From Arctopsyche grandis (lineage: Eukaryota > Arthropoda > Insecta > Trichoptera > Hydropsychidae): a stretch of DNA of 64,000 nucleotides. Every line of letters begins with the position of its first letter. Position 1 is the first letter of the stretch. The notes beneath the pieces are model-generated. The model worked only from the letters and a program-made list of their open reading frames with translations, searched no databases and was not told the origin of the DNA. The position numbers and the translations under genes were made by a program. The stretch covers positions 9,600,001-9,664,000 of the forward strand of contig NC_135360.1 in NCBI RefSeq assembly GCF_051622035.1, written 5' to 3'. Below are positions 11,249-21,849 of the stretch, one piece after another.

Positions 11249-11505
11249 CAGCGGCGTGGACTAGTGGTTAGCATATTATGCTTTCGAGCAGAGTGGTCAC
11301 GGGTTCGAGGCCAGACCTTGGTTTGTGATGCAGGTCGATCGTTTCTTATCAGAATTTGCACATTTTATCTGATTTTCATCGAAACGGTTCCTGTAAAATT
11401 GGCATCTCCCTTACTATCTCTCTTGCTAATCTCAAGTTATTCAGCGTCTATAGGTTCACGAATTTTATTATAAAATGCTGCATACCTGTATAAAAATAAA
11501 AAAAA
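11249..11505 (+). repeat. tRNA-headed SINE, head type III with full core
   Basis: Head CAGCGGCGTGGACTAGTGG, A box TAGTGGTTAGCATAT, B box GGTTCGAGGCC. Then GCCAGACC, the core (GGTCGATCGTTTCTTATCAG...ATCGAAACGGTTCCTG), the tail CTTGCTAATCTCAAGTTATT and an A-rich end next to a Harbinger-like MITE. This copy proves that head III and the common core belong to one element. Confidence 0.85.
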
Positions 11506-11508
11506 TAA

Positions 11509-11797
11509 AGGCGCAGACAAACAGAGAAGTTCGCAGCCAGTGTTTTTAGTTTTGCACATGTAAGAACACACACCTTATCTATACCACGCCAAAACTCACC
11601 CCCAGGAGCGTTTTCGGTGATTTATTTTCTTTGTATTGACAGTGGTCGATAATGGTGATTCCCATATTTGAAGAAATTTAGGAGAAACTTGTCGAAATAA
11701 TAAGATCGTATGAATTAACAATAACATAAGACACGCACATTCACAGCTGGAGTTTACCTAGGCATATCGTACCGTGCGATTCTGTGTGTCTGCGCCT
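11509..11797. mobile_element. Harbinger-like MITE, TAA target duplication
   Basis: Terminal inverted repeats AGGCGCAGACAAACAGA and (reverse complement of the right end) AGGCGCAGACACACAGA, flanked by TAA on both sides (11506-11508 and 11798-11800). A 3-bp TWA duplication is the hallmark of PIF/Harbinger elements. The interior carries the GTATTGACAGTGGTCGATAA...GATTCCCATATTTGAAG sequence shared with 46572-46891. No coding capacity. Confidence 0.75.
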
Positions 11798-11800
11798 TAA

Positions 11801-13418
11801 CGATGTCCACAAAAAATGTGAAAGATTAAGGTGACAACAATGAAATAACATAATCCTTATAAAGTATCAACTAAGGAGGTTCTATGCTATATGTATACGC
11901 ATATCTATCTACCTTTCAACAAAGCAGAAGAATCCAATTCAGCTCCGATATGTTTTTAGTCTGAATTGAGAATCTGAATCACATGTTTCTTTTTTTATAA
12001 AATGATATGTTAGAAAAAAATCGGCGACTTCTAACAGAATACATATATGTATCAAATACCTATTTAGCTATGTATAGGTACATAGGAACAGGTATACTAG
12101 TGGGTATAGAAGCATATTATATGTCCAACGGGTAGATACAATTCTCAGGAATGGGAGAAGGACGCTCGATGTGTGGTCACACTATTCTTCGGGAGTGGAT
12201 GCGGTTTTGCGGTGAGAGTGCAACTCGTCGTGCAAGATTCCCAGAACGTGAAAGCAAAAAAGTGTAAAAAAAACCTGCATTAAGTGCATTCGATACGTTG
12301 GGAGTTGCACGTTTTACACCATATATGTATGTAAAACAATAGTGATGATTGCTGCAAGTGTCGGGCAATTGGATTGGATAAATTAATAATTAAAACCGCA
12401 AAATAAATATTTTGGAAGACAGCAATTTTCCGAATATACATTATAGTAAACACATTGTTGCTTGCTGTTAACAACTATTTTATGTTCGTTTTTACCTTGT
12501 GCGAAATATACGCAAATTTTGTGTGTTGAAATTTTATATTCAACACGTGGCTTAAATCTATTATGCATAACTATGCCCAATAGTGGTGCATGAGCATAAT
12601 TATGATCAATGAATAATGATTTGATTTGAACCTTATAAAAGGAGTACATATAAAATTTTATGAGTTATGCTATGCAAAATTTTGATAACGTAAGTAATAT
12701 ATTTATGTGTCATGAATCAAATCATATTACTGAAACATAATAAAGGATATCGAATTAATTACATACACTAAACTTGTTAGCCTCGTACATCTGCTTTTGC
12801 TCCAAAAGAGTATTTTTATTTGTTTTTGTCCTTTATTTAACACAATTTTAATTTAATAAAATTTACGAAATTTAAACTGCATAAGTATATAAAAGTCCTC
12901 AAAAATCATTATATTTTTTAATGCTAGAAACACCTATATCGATATAATAATGTGACATATTTTTCATCAAATCACAATACATATGTGACTATGACATAGG
13001 CACTTCTTACATTAATGTAACTTCTTACATTCGCTTATGTATGTATAAAAAATTGAAAACCATAACCATATTGTATACATATGGTTACGATATATGAGCC
13101 GTTTATTTGAAATTGACGTAAGTCCACTTTTCTTCACATTGAGAGATATCCCGCAAAACATTAAATATAATGTTTTGCATTTTACAATCTTTAAAAATAA
13201 TGGTAATACGTTTAATCTGCTTTTCCGGGATTCTGCACATATCGAATTAAAAAAATTGTGAATTAAGTCAAACAGAAAGTGTTTTTAGAACTGAAAATTG
13301 GACTTCCGCCACTTTTAAATATGTTTAATAGAATGGCCCATACATATGTAGAGGTTGATCAAACAGTTTTCATTATCTATTGAATACAATGTGTACAATT
13401 TTAGATTTATTTCATTAA
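11801..13418. other. AT-rich region, no gene seen
   Basis: No exon or intact element recognised. A perfect 11-bp hairpin, GCAAAACATTA-aata-TAATGTTTTGC, lies at 13153-13178. Small ORFs at 12177-12649 are antisense-overlapping and not supported. Confidence 0.35.
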
Positions 13419-13419
13419 A

Positions 13420-13650
13420 CATAGCTCAGTAGTTAGCGTATAATGCTAACAACTGAGGGTTCGAGCCCTGATCTAGTGTTGCTGGTCAGACCTCGATATA
13501 GGTGACTCCAGATCGATCGTTTCCTATCAGAGTTTGCCAATTTATTTGATTTCGGTGTTGAAACGCTTCCTACCCTCAATGGAGACAAAATCACCATTAT
13601 TAGAATTAAATTTCAAATTCATAATTCAATAAATTTATATACAGTACATA
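13420..13650 (+). repeat. tRNA-headed SINE, head type I
   Basis: Head CATAGCTCAGTAGTTAGCG...GAGGGTTCGAGCCCTG has the classic A box and B box of a tRNA gene, but no closing acceptor stem. It is followed by TTGCTGGTCAGACCTCGATA, the core GATCGATCGTTTCCTATCAG...GTTGAAACGCTTCCT and the 'TCACCATTATTAGAATTAAATTTCAAATT' type of tail (shortened phrase: ACCATTATT...TTTCAAATT). Confidence 0.85.
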
Positions 13651-14159
13651 TGCATAAAATTGGCCACATGTGTCACATTGGGGCAACCCATAATTGCACC
13701 ATGGTTTATATAAATAAAAAAATAATTTTAATTATATAAATAGTATGAACATGCTAACATTTCAAATTTAAATTTAGTAAATATGTATGTAAGTGAAGCT
13801 TCAATAAAGTAACAAAAACGCAGAACCGTAAAGGAGCTGTTGAAAACTTTGATTGCTCCAAAAAAACCTTGCAATCTCATCGATGTAAACGCTCTACTAT
13901 ACACGGCTTTTCAGATACATTCAAGTTTTACTCCATTATGCTTTTTTATTCCATCCTATGTAGGTATATCGTATTGCATATTTAAATTCCATTATACTTT
14001 GAGTTGTTCTGCACGTTCGCATTGTATAAAGTCTGCCGCACACTCGGCGATCAAACGCGAGACGCGTCAACACGCCTGGTCTATAAATTTACCCTCAAAC
14101 CATCGAACATAAAAAATACCAAATCAAATCGAATACGCCATAAATATTAAATTATAAGA

Positions 14160-14600
14160 GCAAAGAGGGGATAGTGACTTTGAGCGTCACCACGGCACAA
14201 TTTATATAGTTTAAATATGGTAATAGCGAATCTGCGACGGAAGGTAAACACCTACGGCACCAAATAGCGTCAATTAGCAAGTCGAGCCGGTCGTTAGGGG
14301 TGTATTCTCAACCCTTTATTTATGCGATTGGAGAGCCGATAGCGATGGAATGGGCCAAAAGTGAAGTGTGAAATGCGGGATGAAAGTGGCGGGACGGAGG
14401 CGGGGTGGTAAGCAGCTTTTCTTAATAAACTTGAGAGGAATTCTTGGCGGCGGACGTGTAGACGTATGCCCACGTGGAAACTTATAGGTCCTTAATGGCC
14501 CTACCCGAACAAATGCCACCTGGCATTCCGGCCCCCACATAACTCCCGATCTTGGCTTTTATTAAATTCTGGAGACGCTCCTGTATCCACCCGCGCACTC
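14160..14600. promoter_or_regulatory. moderately GC-rich island, no gene proven
   Basis: Richer in G+C than the flanks, with CpGs (GTCGAGCCGGTCG, GGGACGGAGGCGGGG). The minus strand is open at 14316-14540, but the translation shows no known domain and other frames are also open. Regulatory DNA or an unrecognised exon are both possible. Confidence 0.25.
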
Positions 14601-15039
14601 ACACAGAGTCAGACCTCAACTGATTTATAACAACACGTTCCGAATGTAGGAACAACGCGAATAAATAACTCATCGATCCGGGCCGAAATCGGCGATTGAA
14701 AATTCGACACGTCATACACGTTCCGAATATACATACATATGTACATATGTACGTAAAGTAAAGGTGGCCTATAGTTCTAAACATCTAAAGATTTTACAAA
14801 AATCCAGAAAATTGTCTGAAAATCAACTTGTAAATATGTATATGTAGATGGCGCGGACTTTGATACTTGGCCGAACGAACATTCAGCCAATTGTGTATCG
14901 AAATCACTCAATACTAACTTAGGACAGATACATTATTCAGAAATCATTTTGAACTCGTTAAAATTTGACATTTTTGATAAATTTAAACAATTGAAAATTT
15001 CATTCGGCCAAGCGTCCAATCGGCTAATAGTCCGTCAAC

Positions 15040-15140
15040 CCAATATATTGTTGACTTTTTAGGACTGAAAATCCAACTGAGTTATCAGTGGGAGGCTCAC
15101 AAGTTCGAGACCCACCCAGGGCGAAAATAAAATTCTCTGG
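15040..15140 (+). repeat. possible tRNA-like SINE head
   Basis: AGTTATCAGTGGGAGGCTC followed by AAGTTCGAGACCC resembles A and B boxes. No matching body was found. Confidence 0.25.
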
Positions 15141-15233
15141 TTTTATGTTGTGTCTTCTTTTGTTATTTTTACTGAATTTTACAATTTTATTCTAATAATA
15201 TACCCGATGATATTTAATCTGGCCTATCTTATA

Positions 15234-15412
15234 TCTAATATATAATTAGGAAAGAGACTTTGTATGTATATATGTATCCTTCGTTCGTTGGGTCTTAGAA
15301 ATCCATGACGTCATCGAACAAATAATTCGCTTTTTTCCATGATTCAAAGGATTCGAAGTTCCCGGGGGCGTAGGCGCCGAGGGCGAAGCCCTAGAGGGGG
15401 TAATACAGCTAG
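15234..15412 (+). mobile_element. short Helitron-type element
   Basis: Starts TCTAATATATAATTAGGAAA...GAGACTTTGTATG and ends in CTAG, set between A and T as Helitrons are. Close matches to its start are at 28198 and 35615. The 3' region contains GGCGCCGAGGGCGAAGCC, a degenerate form of the family's terminal hairpin. Confidence 0.65.
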
Positions 15413-15559
15413 TAATATATAAAACTTATTATTATAGTAAATAATAATATAATATTAGTAATTAACTTTAATTTAATATTTAATGTTTTTTTTTTCTTAT
15501 ATGCGAAAATTTTAAAAGGGTTTATCTTTTAATAATTATATTATACTAAATAAAACCGA

Positions 15560-15757
15560 AAACGCTTCTGAAATTCGTTTCTGATTGGCTATCGTAAAAG
15601 TCGTTTCTGATTGGCTGGATTGGTCAGACATTTGTAATTGGTCGGTCGTTATTATATTTTTTTTCGGTTCAAATGAATTTAATAAAAAAACAAATGAAGA
15701 TTTTTTTTCATCGGGTCATTTCATTTCTATATACCGAGCGAAGCCTTGTAGCACTAG
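15560..15757 (+). mobile_element. Helitron-type 3' end
   Basis: Shares TTTTTTTTCGGTTCAAATGA and ATACCGAGCGAAGCC...CACTAG with the copies at 28198 and 35615. It ends in CTAG before T. The 5' end is not recognisable. It contains a tandem phrase CGTTTCTGATTGGCT, twice, at 15575-15615. Confidence 0.65.
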
Positions 15758-17640
15758 TAGTATATCAATATAAATACTACTCAATGGTAATTTAATTGAA
15801 CAATTTAGTAGAGACTCCAATTTATATATTCATATTATTTAAGAGTTGATAACTATGTACATAATATTTTTTTTTGATTCAAGTTTTTAGATATGAACAT
15901 ATATGTATGTTAAAATTTTAGTTGTTAAAATGTATGTAGTTATTTAATAATGGAATCAAACTATAATTACGATACCTTTTTTTCGACAATGAGGTTTACT
16001 ATTTTTTACTATTTTAAGAATAAATATAATTTTAACCATAATTTATTTGTCAAGGGAATTTTTGGTTCGATAAAAGATTCTTAGAAGTCGAAATATTTAT
16101 CTCTCGTAGGGTCATTCGTAGCATCTACATACATGTCTATAGACAAGTATACGCGAAAAGCTTTATCGTGTTATATAAAGATTTATATATGTATACATAT
16201 TTGTAGAATATTAATATTTCGAATTGTACAAATGAAGAATATTATATTTTGATACGCACCCATATAATAGTAATTGAGCTTTTTAGACACCATAATAAAA
16301 ATACATCTACATACTTTGTAATCAAAAAGTTCGCAATCAAGAATGTCAAAAAATCAACTCCCTTCCATATAAGTAGCGTGTTTGACTTCATAGTAGTCAA
16401 AAATACTTTTCTCAGAAGCATTCCTCATTTTGCCTTTTTTAACTTAAATTTAAGTGCCTCAAAATAGAAAGCAGGGCAACTAACTTATTATAGGACAACT
16501 TCAATGGTACATACATACATATATACACACTTATATATTCTCTTATGGGTGATGTATGTATGTATCGTATGATTTCAAATATCATGAAACACTATTCAAT
16601 GAAGCCTCGTTTTCTTTGAGATATAAATAAATAGTACGACTAGACTGAATTAAACGTATACCTATGAGAAATGTAAGCAACTTCTGAGTTATTATCTTTG
16701 AACGAAACTAAGATACACCTTTTAAAAATCACAATATCCCGATTTAAACTCTTACTTTCGACTAAAAATAGCCGAAAATCCACGACTCCTACTCTAAATC
16801 TTATAGTTTTATAATTAGTTATACAAGTGTTACTACCATATTGGGAATCGACCCACGAATCATCAGTTCATCAGTTCAATGCTCTGTCTACAACGGCACG
16901 AATTGTAATATCGGTTTATTTTCTGAAAGAGTTATATAAGAACTTATCATACATCAATGTTGTTAGTATTGAGGCTATGATCTAAATAAATTATGCACAT
17001 TGTTAAGACATAACGGTGTGCTGACTCGTCCCAATTTCAAAACAATCATTCAATATTAAAGGAGATTGCCACACGACCACGGCGATCGTTTGATGTGTAA
17101 TATTATCATATGTGAATTTACAATTGGTTTTTGTGGTGAATTTATTATTTATATCCATAAATATATCCCAAAATAGAACTACATATATAGACGCTAATTT
17201 CGTTTTCATCGCCTGACCGTACAAAAGTGCATGCGCTGTTTAAATTCAAATATAGCCAATGAGCTAACTAGTTTGCAGACAAACCACGCGAACTCAAAAT
17301 CTATCAAGTCGTAAATTTGACTTGGAATTAGGCGAAAAAAATATCTGATTGCCAATGGGGTGGGGAAGAAATTAGCTCTTGTCACGCACTCTGCTCGTTT
17401 TCGGCGATAAAAAGAGGATTTAATTGAATACGAAAAAATAGATAAGTCGAAAAGTTCACACAAAATTTATACTGCATTATAAATAGCTTTAAACTCATCC
17501 GGCCTCGCAAAGCCTACAGTTCTTTAAATTAAATTTTTAAAAACGTAATGGGCAAAAACTCAAATTCAGAATTTTTTCAAATGTAATTACGCACACACAT
17601 GCAATAAAAAAAGGATTCAAATGAAAACGCTACTAACGTA
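15758..17640. other. AT-rich region, one possible SINE head
   Basis: At 16840-16905 the minus strand reads GAGCATTGAACTGATGAACT...GTGGGTCGATTCCCAAT, resembling a tRNA-like head with a B box. Otherwise no gene or element recognised; ORFs at 16249-17463 lack domains. Confidence 0.35.
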
Positions 17641-17739
17641 CTACTAACTACCCGACACTGTTCAGACGAATAAAAGTGGAAAAAAATTTTCAAAGAACAC
17701 CCCTTCCGAAATCCGTCTACTCTACGATCTTACGTGCTC

Positions 17740-17800
17740 GTGGTTTCGACAAGTTTCTCCTACATTTCTTCAAATATGGGATTCACCGTTACATGTACAT
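17740..17800 (-). repeat. fragment of the Harbinger-like MITE interior
   Basis: Minus strand gives AACGGTGAATCCCATATTTG and AGGAGAAACTTGTCGAAACC, as in 11640-11700. Ends not found. Confidence 0.5.
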
Positions 17801-17949
17801 ACATATGTATATACATATGTTAGATAGATAAAATATATTTAACATTTCATTAACTGATTTTATGGTATATGGCTATCAATACATTTTTTAGACCTGTTAA
17901 ATATTGAAGGTAGTAGAAGAAAGAAAAAAATTAAATAAGCGCAGAATAG

Positions 17950-18260
17950 GATAATAGCAGAAGAAAAGAAGAAAGCGAGAAATATGGAAGAGGAAGATAA
18001 GAAAAATGACTCGACTGAGAAAAGACAAACTGCAGAACACACGCCAAGATATATAAAATTTTTTAAAAGAAATGAAGAGTAGGAGGATAATCAGAGAAGA
18101 AAAAAGGTGGAGGAATTGAAATGAGTAGAAGAAAACGAGCAAAAGAGGATTCATAGCAAAAGAAAAGAGGGAAGCGAGAAACATGATAAACACGGAAGAG
18201 GATGATAAGAAAAATGACTCGATTGAAAAAAGACAAACTGCAGAACACACGTTATGCAGA
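17950..18260. repeat. purine-rich tandem duplication, period 208 bp
   Basis: The phrase GAAAAATGACTCGAYTGA...AAAGACAAACTGCAGAACACACG occurs at 18001 and again at 18209, each after GAAGCGAGAAAyATG-type sequence. The top strand is almost all purine from 17910 to 18330. Minus-strand ORFs here are Phe/Leu/Ser-rich by-products of this composition. Confidence 0.75.
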
Positions 18261-18384
18261 AGATAATTAATGGAGAAAAAAATGAGGAAGAAAAAAGGTA
18301 AGAGAAGAAGAAAAAAAGAGCAAAAGAGGATCCCAGATCGGTGCTATGGGTTTTGCCCCAAGGCAACACATATGTACATATGTA

Positions 18385-18566
18385 CTTAGGTTGCCAAATT
18401 GTTTGGAACCGTTTCTATCATACAATGAAATCAGATAAATGGGCAACCGATCGACCTGGAGTCACAAATATACGAGGTCTGGCCAGCAGCACCTGGCCAG
18501 CGATTGAACCCTTGACCCTTCAGTTCATAGCATTATACGTTAACCACTGAGCTATATTGCTGGTTT
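18385..18566 (-). repeat. tRNA-headed SINE, head type I
   Basis: Minus strand: AGCTCAGTGGTTAACGTAT, then GGGTCAAGGGTTCAATCGCT, TGCTGGCCAGACCTCGTATA, GACTCCAGGTCGATCGG and the core ATTTCATTG...AACGGTTCC. The last part (TTGTATGATAGAAACGG) is diverged. Confidence 0.8.
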
Positions 18567-18589
18567 AATCATTCCTAAATTCAAACTTA

Positions 18590-19540
18590 ACCTAAGCTAA
18601 CACCATGAATAATATACATACATACATACATACATCCTCAAATCCAAAATAGAATACTGTTTCCAAACGCATTGCCCACAACACACAACCAAACATTTGT
18701 GGAACATTTTCAAACACAAACAACTTTATCGTTACACCGAATTGAAACATCAAAAGTTTTTTTTAAAATCCAAATCCAATTTTACAACCGCGAAGTTCAC
18801 CGGAATAAATCAGCACTTCCGGTAGTCCATGACCAGTTTAATCCGTTGCGCAAAACTACATACATCACACACACGCGTCTACATACATACATGCAGGTTA
18901 TGTCACCGCGGAATTTTCATTTTCTATGGGACCGAATGACGCGCGAATAAATCCCGCCATTGTTTAAAAGCGCTATTTAAATCTCTTTGTTATCGAAAAT
19001 TTTGTATTTGAATTTAAACTCTTCGGGCGTGCGTGCGACGTGTTCGCTGGACCGTTCGTCGGCTTGACGTACGCCAGTGGGTACTTTGACGAAGAGTTCC
19101 ATCACCAGATAGGCCACGAGAGTAATTGGTGCCATTATCGCTGGCGAAGTGGGTCTTGTTTGATCGTCTTATTACCGACTACGTGTCTACATACAAATAA
19201 CAAGGTTCAAAATCCCATACAACCTTACGTATTGTTTGACGCCCCATATAATAACACGTAATTGGTGCTCATGGCATAGCCATAGACAGCCACTACGAAA
19301 TTCTTTCACGTCTAACCAGTGTGTGGAAAAGTGAATTAACACCACTTTTACTGCAATATTGTTTGCTTCATCGCACTCTGTGTCATGTCTATGTACTGAT
19401 AAGCATTCAAATTAATATGGTGAGCATCACTCTTGGCATGTACATATAATACTATGAGTTGGCAATATACTGGGAAAATCCAATGAAATTAGCACATAAA
19501 ACAAGGAAAATCTTATTAGTTTGAGATGAATATAAACCTA
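18590..19540. other. no supported gene
   Basis: Mixed composition. 19020-19160 is more GC-rich (GTGCGTGCGACGTGTTCGCT) and open on the plus strand for 73 codons, but no domain was recognised and there are no convincing splice sites. Confidence 0.3.
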
Positions 19541-19544
19541 AATA

Positions 19545-19995
19545 TTCCTTATATAAATAGCATCGACAAAATTTATGTGTTTTGCTAGTGATGGCGTATG
19601 AATGTGAAACTTGGATATTGAACGCCAAAAATGCACTCAAAGAAGTATGGAACGCTTCATGTTCGACGTAACGCGGAGAAATAGGAAACGGAATACGTAG
19701 GTGAGAAGTATAAAGAGGGTCGTTGATAAAGTAAAGGGCGTGAAGAAATTGAAATAGCAATGGTTGGGTAACGTAGTTAAAAAAATGAATGAAAAAGGTG
19801 GACAAAATATGTAAGTGCTGAAATGGAACCCGAGAGAATTTGAATAGGTAAATAAAAGGCCGCAAAGAAGACGGATGGGTGAAATTAGAAAAAAATGTGT
19901 GAGGTGAGAGGCGCAAAACATAAACGAATGGAAGCGTATTGTAGAGGCCTTTATCCAGCAGTGGATGGTGAATGACTCTAAATGATGATGAATTT
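19545..19995 (+). pseudogene. RTE-like LINE, decayed reverse-transcriptase C-terminus and 3' end
   Basis: Interrupted plus-strand reading recovers the pattern of endonuclease/reverse-transcriptase ORF C-termini: YECETWILN, then (after frameshifts) KLK-QWLGNV, PQRRWV and finally VEAFIQQWMVNDSK followed by TGATGATGA. The block order and the FIQQW ending are typical of RTE-type and related LINEs, and the short ATGATG tail fits. Several stops and shifts make it inactive. Two other copies of this 3' end are at 47930-48200 and (minus) 61385-61625. Confidence 0.8.
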
Positions 19996-20329
19996 TTAAA
20001 CAATCTTCGTAACGGTTTTGTTTTAAATCATTTTAATTTACGACCAAGTCTTCAATTAGTGTGTATATTGAATTGACGCCACAATTATACAAGGCATATG
20101 CATAATTGTGAGGTTTAATTAATGTGTAAACGTAGAAAGTCAATCTAATATATGTATATGTATGCTATGAGGAATAAAGTCAATCAATTACAACACATAG
20201 GTTAATATTAGTTATTAATCGACTTAATTATTAGTCGACTAGCATTCAATTTGAAGTATTACATATTATTTAGTACTAATACTATAGAGTTCAAAATAAT
20301 TAATAGCTAATACTCATTTTTTAGATATG

Positions 20330-20806
20330 AAGCACGGGAAGATATCCTAGAGCAATTCGTCGTGATTGGTGGTGTGGAGAGAACAAGAGGAAGGGATTTG
20401 CGACTGACTACTCTGGCAATAGCTCTTTATACTGCTGAATACCAAGACAATTGGGTAACTACATACTATAGGAGGTCTTCACATGGTACATACCGGGTAA
20501 TCGTCTTGTCAGATCTAACATAATGCATTTGTTGTGGGGAGGTGACCATGTTGAGGGTTTTGTAATTTTTTTTTAAATGACAAAAACCAATTACGTGTTA
20601 TTATTTTGGAAAGACGGTCTAGACTGAACTAGCTCTTTATACTGCCGAATACCAAGACAGTTGGTAACTAATATAGGAGGTCTTCACATGGTGCATATCA
20701 GGTAATCGTCTTGTCAGATCCAATATAATAAACATTTGTTGTGGGATGTTGACCATGTTGAGGGTTTTGTCATTTTTGTCACGTGTTATTATTTTTGAAA
20801 GACGGT
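20330..20806 (+). repeat. tandem duplication, period 210 bp, with a short ORF relic
   Basis: Unit 1 (20420-20629) and unit 2 (20630-20806) both run TAGCTCTTTATACTGCYGAA...ATAGGAGGTCTTCACATGG...GTTGAGGGTTTTGT...GAAAGACGGT. Before unit 1 an open stretch translates as YEAREDILEQFVVIGGVERT and continues into the unit up to a stop near 20520. The protein was not recognised; it may be a transposon fragment. Confidence 0.8.
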
Positions 20807-21139
20807 GAGATATAATTAGGCAGATTTCTTGAATGAAATATTTACGATTGGACTTTTACTTTTACATTAAGAGATTTGCATATTGTAATGTAATACGTAT
20901 AATCAATGCAAATTCAATTCTTTTCGATGCAACTTTTTCCTGCTACGAAACAATAGCGAGAGGATCTCATAATAATCGACCCAACAAAAGTAAAAAAGTC
21001 GAGTGATGACTACCCAAGTCAGAAGAAATTCGAATGCAACGAAACCAGTTCGGGGTGAACGGAGTAATAATAAATAAAAAGTGGCGGCACAAGGAGAGTA
21101 AAAAAATACATATTGTTAAAAAACGTTCACAGAAGAAAA

Positions 21140-21322
21140 AGTGTAGTTATGTAAATATTTAAGGATGCATTCTTGGGACGTCGACCTATTTTTTTTAGAT
21201 CCACCGACCGACAGAAAGAATCTCGAACGGTGACCGGCGATGTATCGGAATTCATGAGCTCTTCACCCAAAAGACGAAAGCCTTCAAAGCAAACAGTGAC
21301 CTTCCACACGAACAAGTACACA

Positions 21323-21373
<51 letters not shown>

Positions 21374-21380
21374 ACACACT
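21140..21380 (+). other. possible orphan exon before a CA tract
   Basis: After a TTTTTTTTAG acceptor-like site (21199) the plus strand is open and codon-like (STDRQKESRTVTGDVSEFMS, then SSPKRRKPSKQTVTFH), running into a (CA)n tract at about 21322-21372. No partner exon or known domain was found, so this is only a lead. The minus-strand ORF of Val/Cys repeats is the CA tract read backwards. Confidence 0.2.
21322..21372. repeat. (CA)n microsatellite
   Basis: About 50 bases of uninterrupted CA dinucleotide. Confidence 0.97.
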
Positions 21381-21466
21381 CCGGATGATTAATATTCAAA
21401 AGATGCAAAAAGGCGAATCAAAAGAGCCGTCAAATTACCAGTACGTACATATGCATATTATATATA

Positions 21467-21830
21467 CTATGAGCTCCCAGACCGAATGTGCTCCGACTCA
21501 TTAGAACAAAATTGAGACACACACCCAACATGTAAAAGGAAACGCCGACGCGGAGCACTGGAAATGATGCAAATCGAAGACGGTGCATCTAAAGTCCGAA
21601 ATATCCAACCAGATGGGAACATGAGAAGACGAGGATGCATCAACACCCACGTTGCCTGTTTAACTCCAATAACAAACGATTGTATGAGTGGCATATGTCC
21701 CGATCCAGATCTGAAGCGGTCCGCGTGTCGCAATTGACTGTGGTGCTTGCTGCTTCTTGCTGGGTAAACGGACACCTTTGAGTGTTTTTTGAAGATGCGG
21801 AAGCGACTTCTGAAATTCAAAGCCATAATA
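21467..21830. other. GC-richer block open on both strands, unrecognised
   Basis: The minus strand is open for 119 codons and the plus strand for about 60 (ALEMMQIEDGASKVRNIQPD...). Neither translation shows a motif I know. It could be an unannotated exon, a fragment of an old transposon, or chance opening in a less AT-rich segment. Confidence 0.2.
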
Positions 21831-21849
21831 GAATACCGTGGATTAAATC

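Noticed and set aside
17860..18369. Several Phe/Leu/Ser-rich ORFs resembling membrane proteins
   Set aside because: They are the antisense of a purine-rich tract that is tandemly duplicated.
19452..20003. 183-codon minus-strand ORF
   Set aside because: It is the antisense shadow of a decayed LINE 3' region on the plus strand.
21127..21408. ORF with Val-Cys repeats
   Set aside because: It is the reverse strand of the CA tract.
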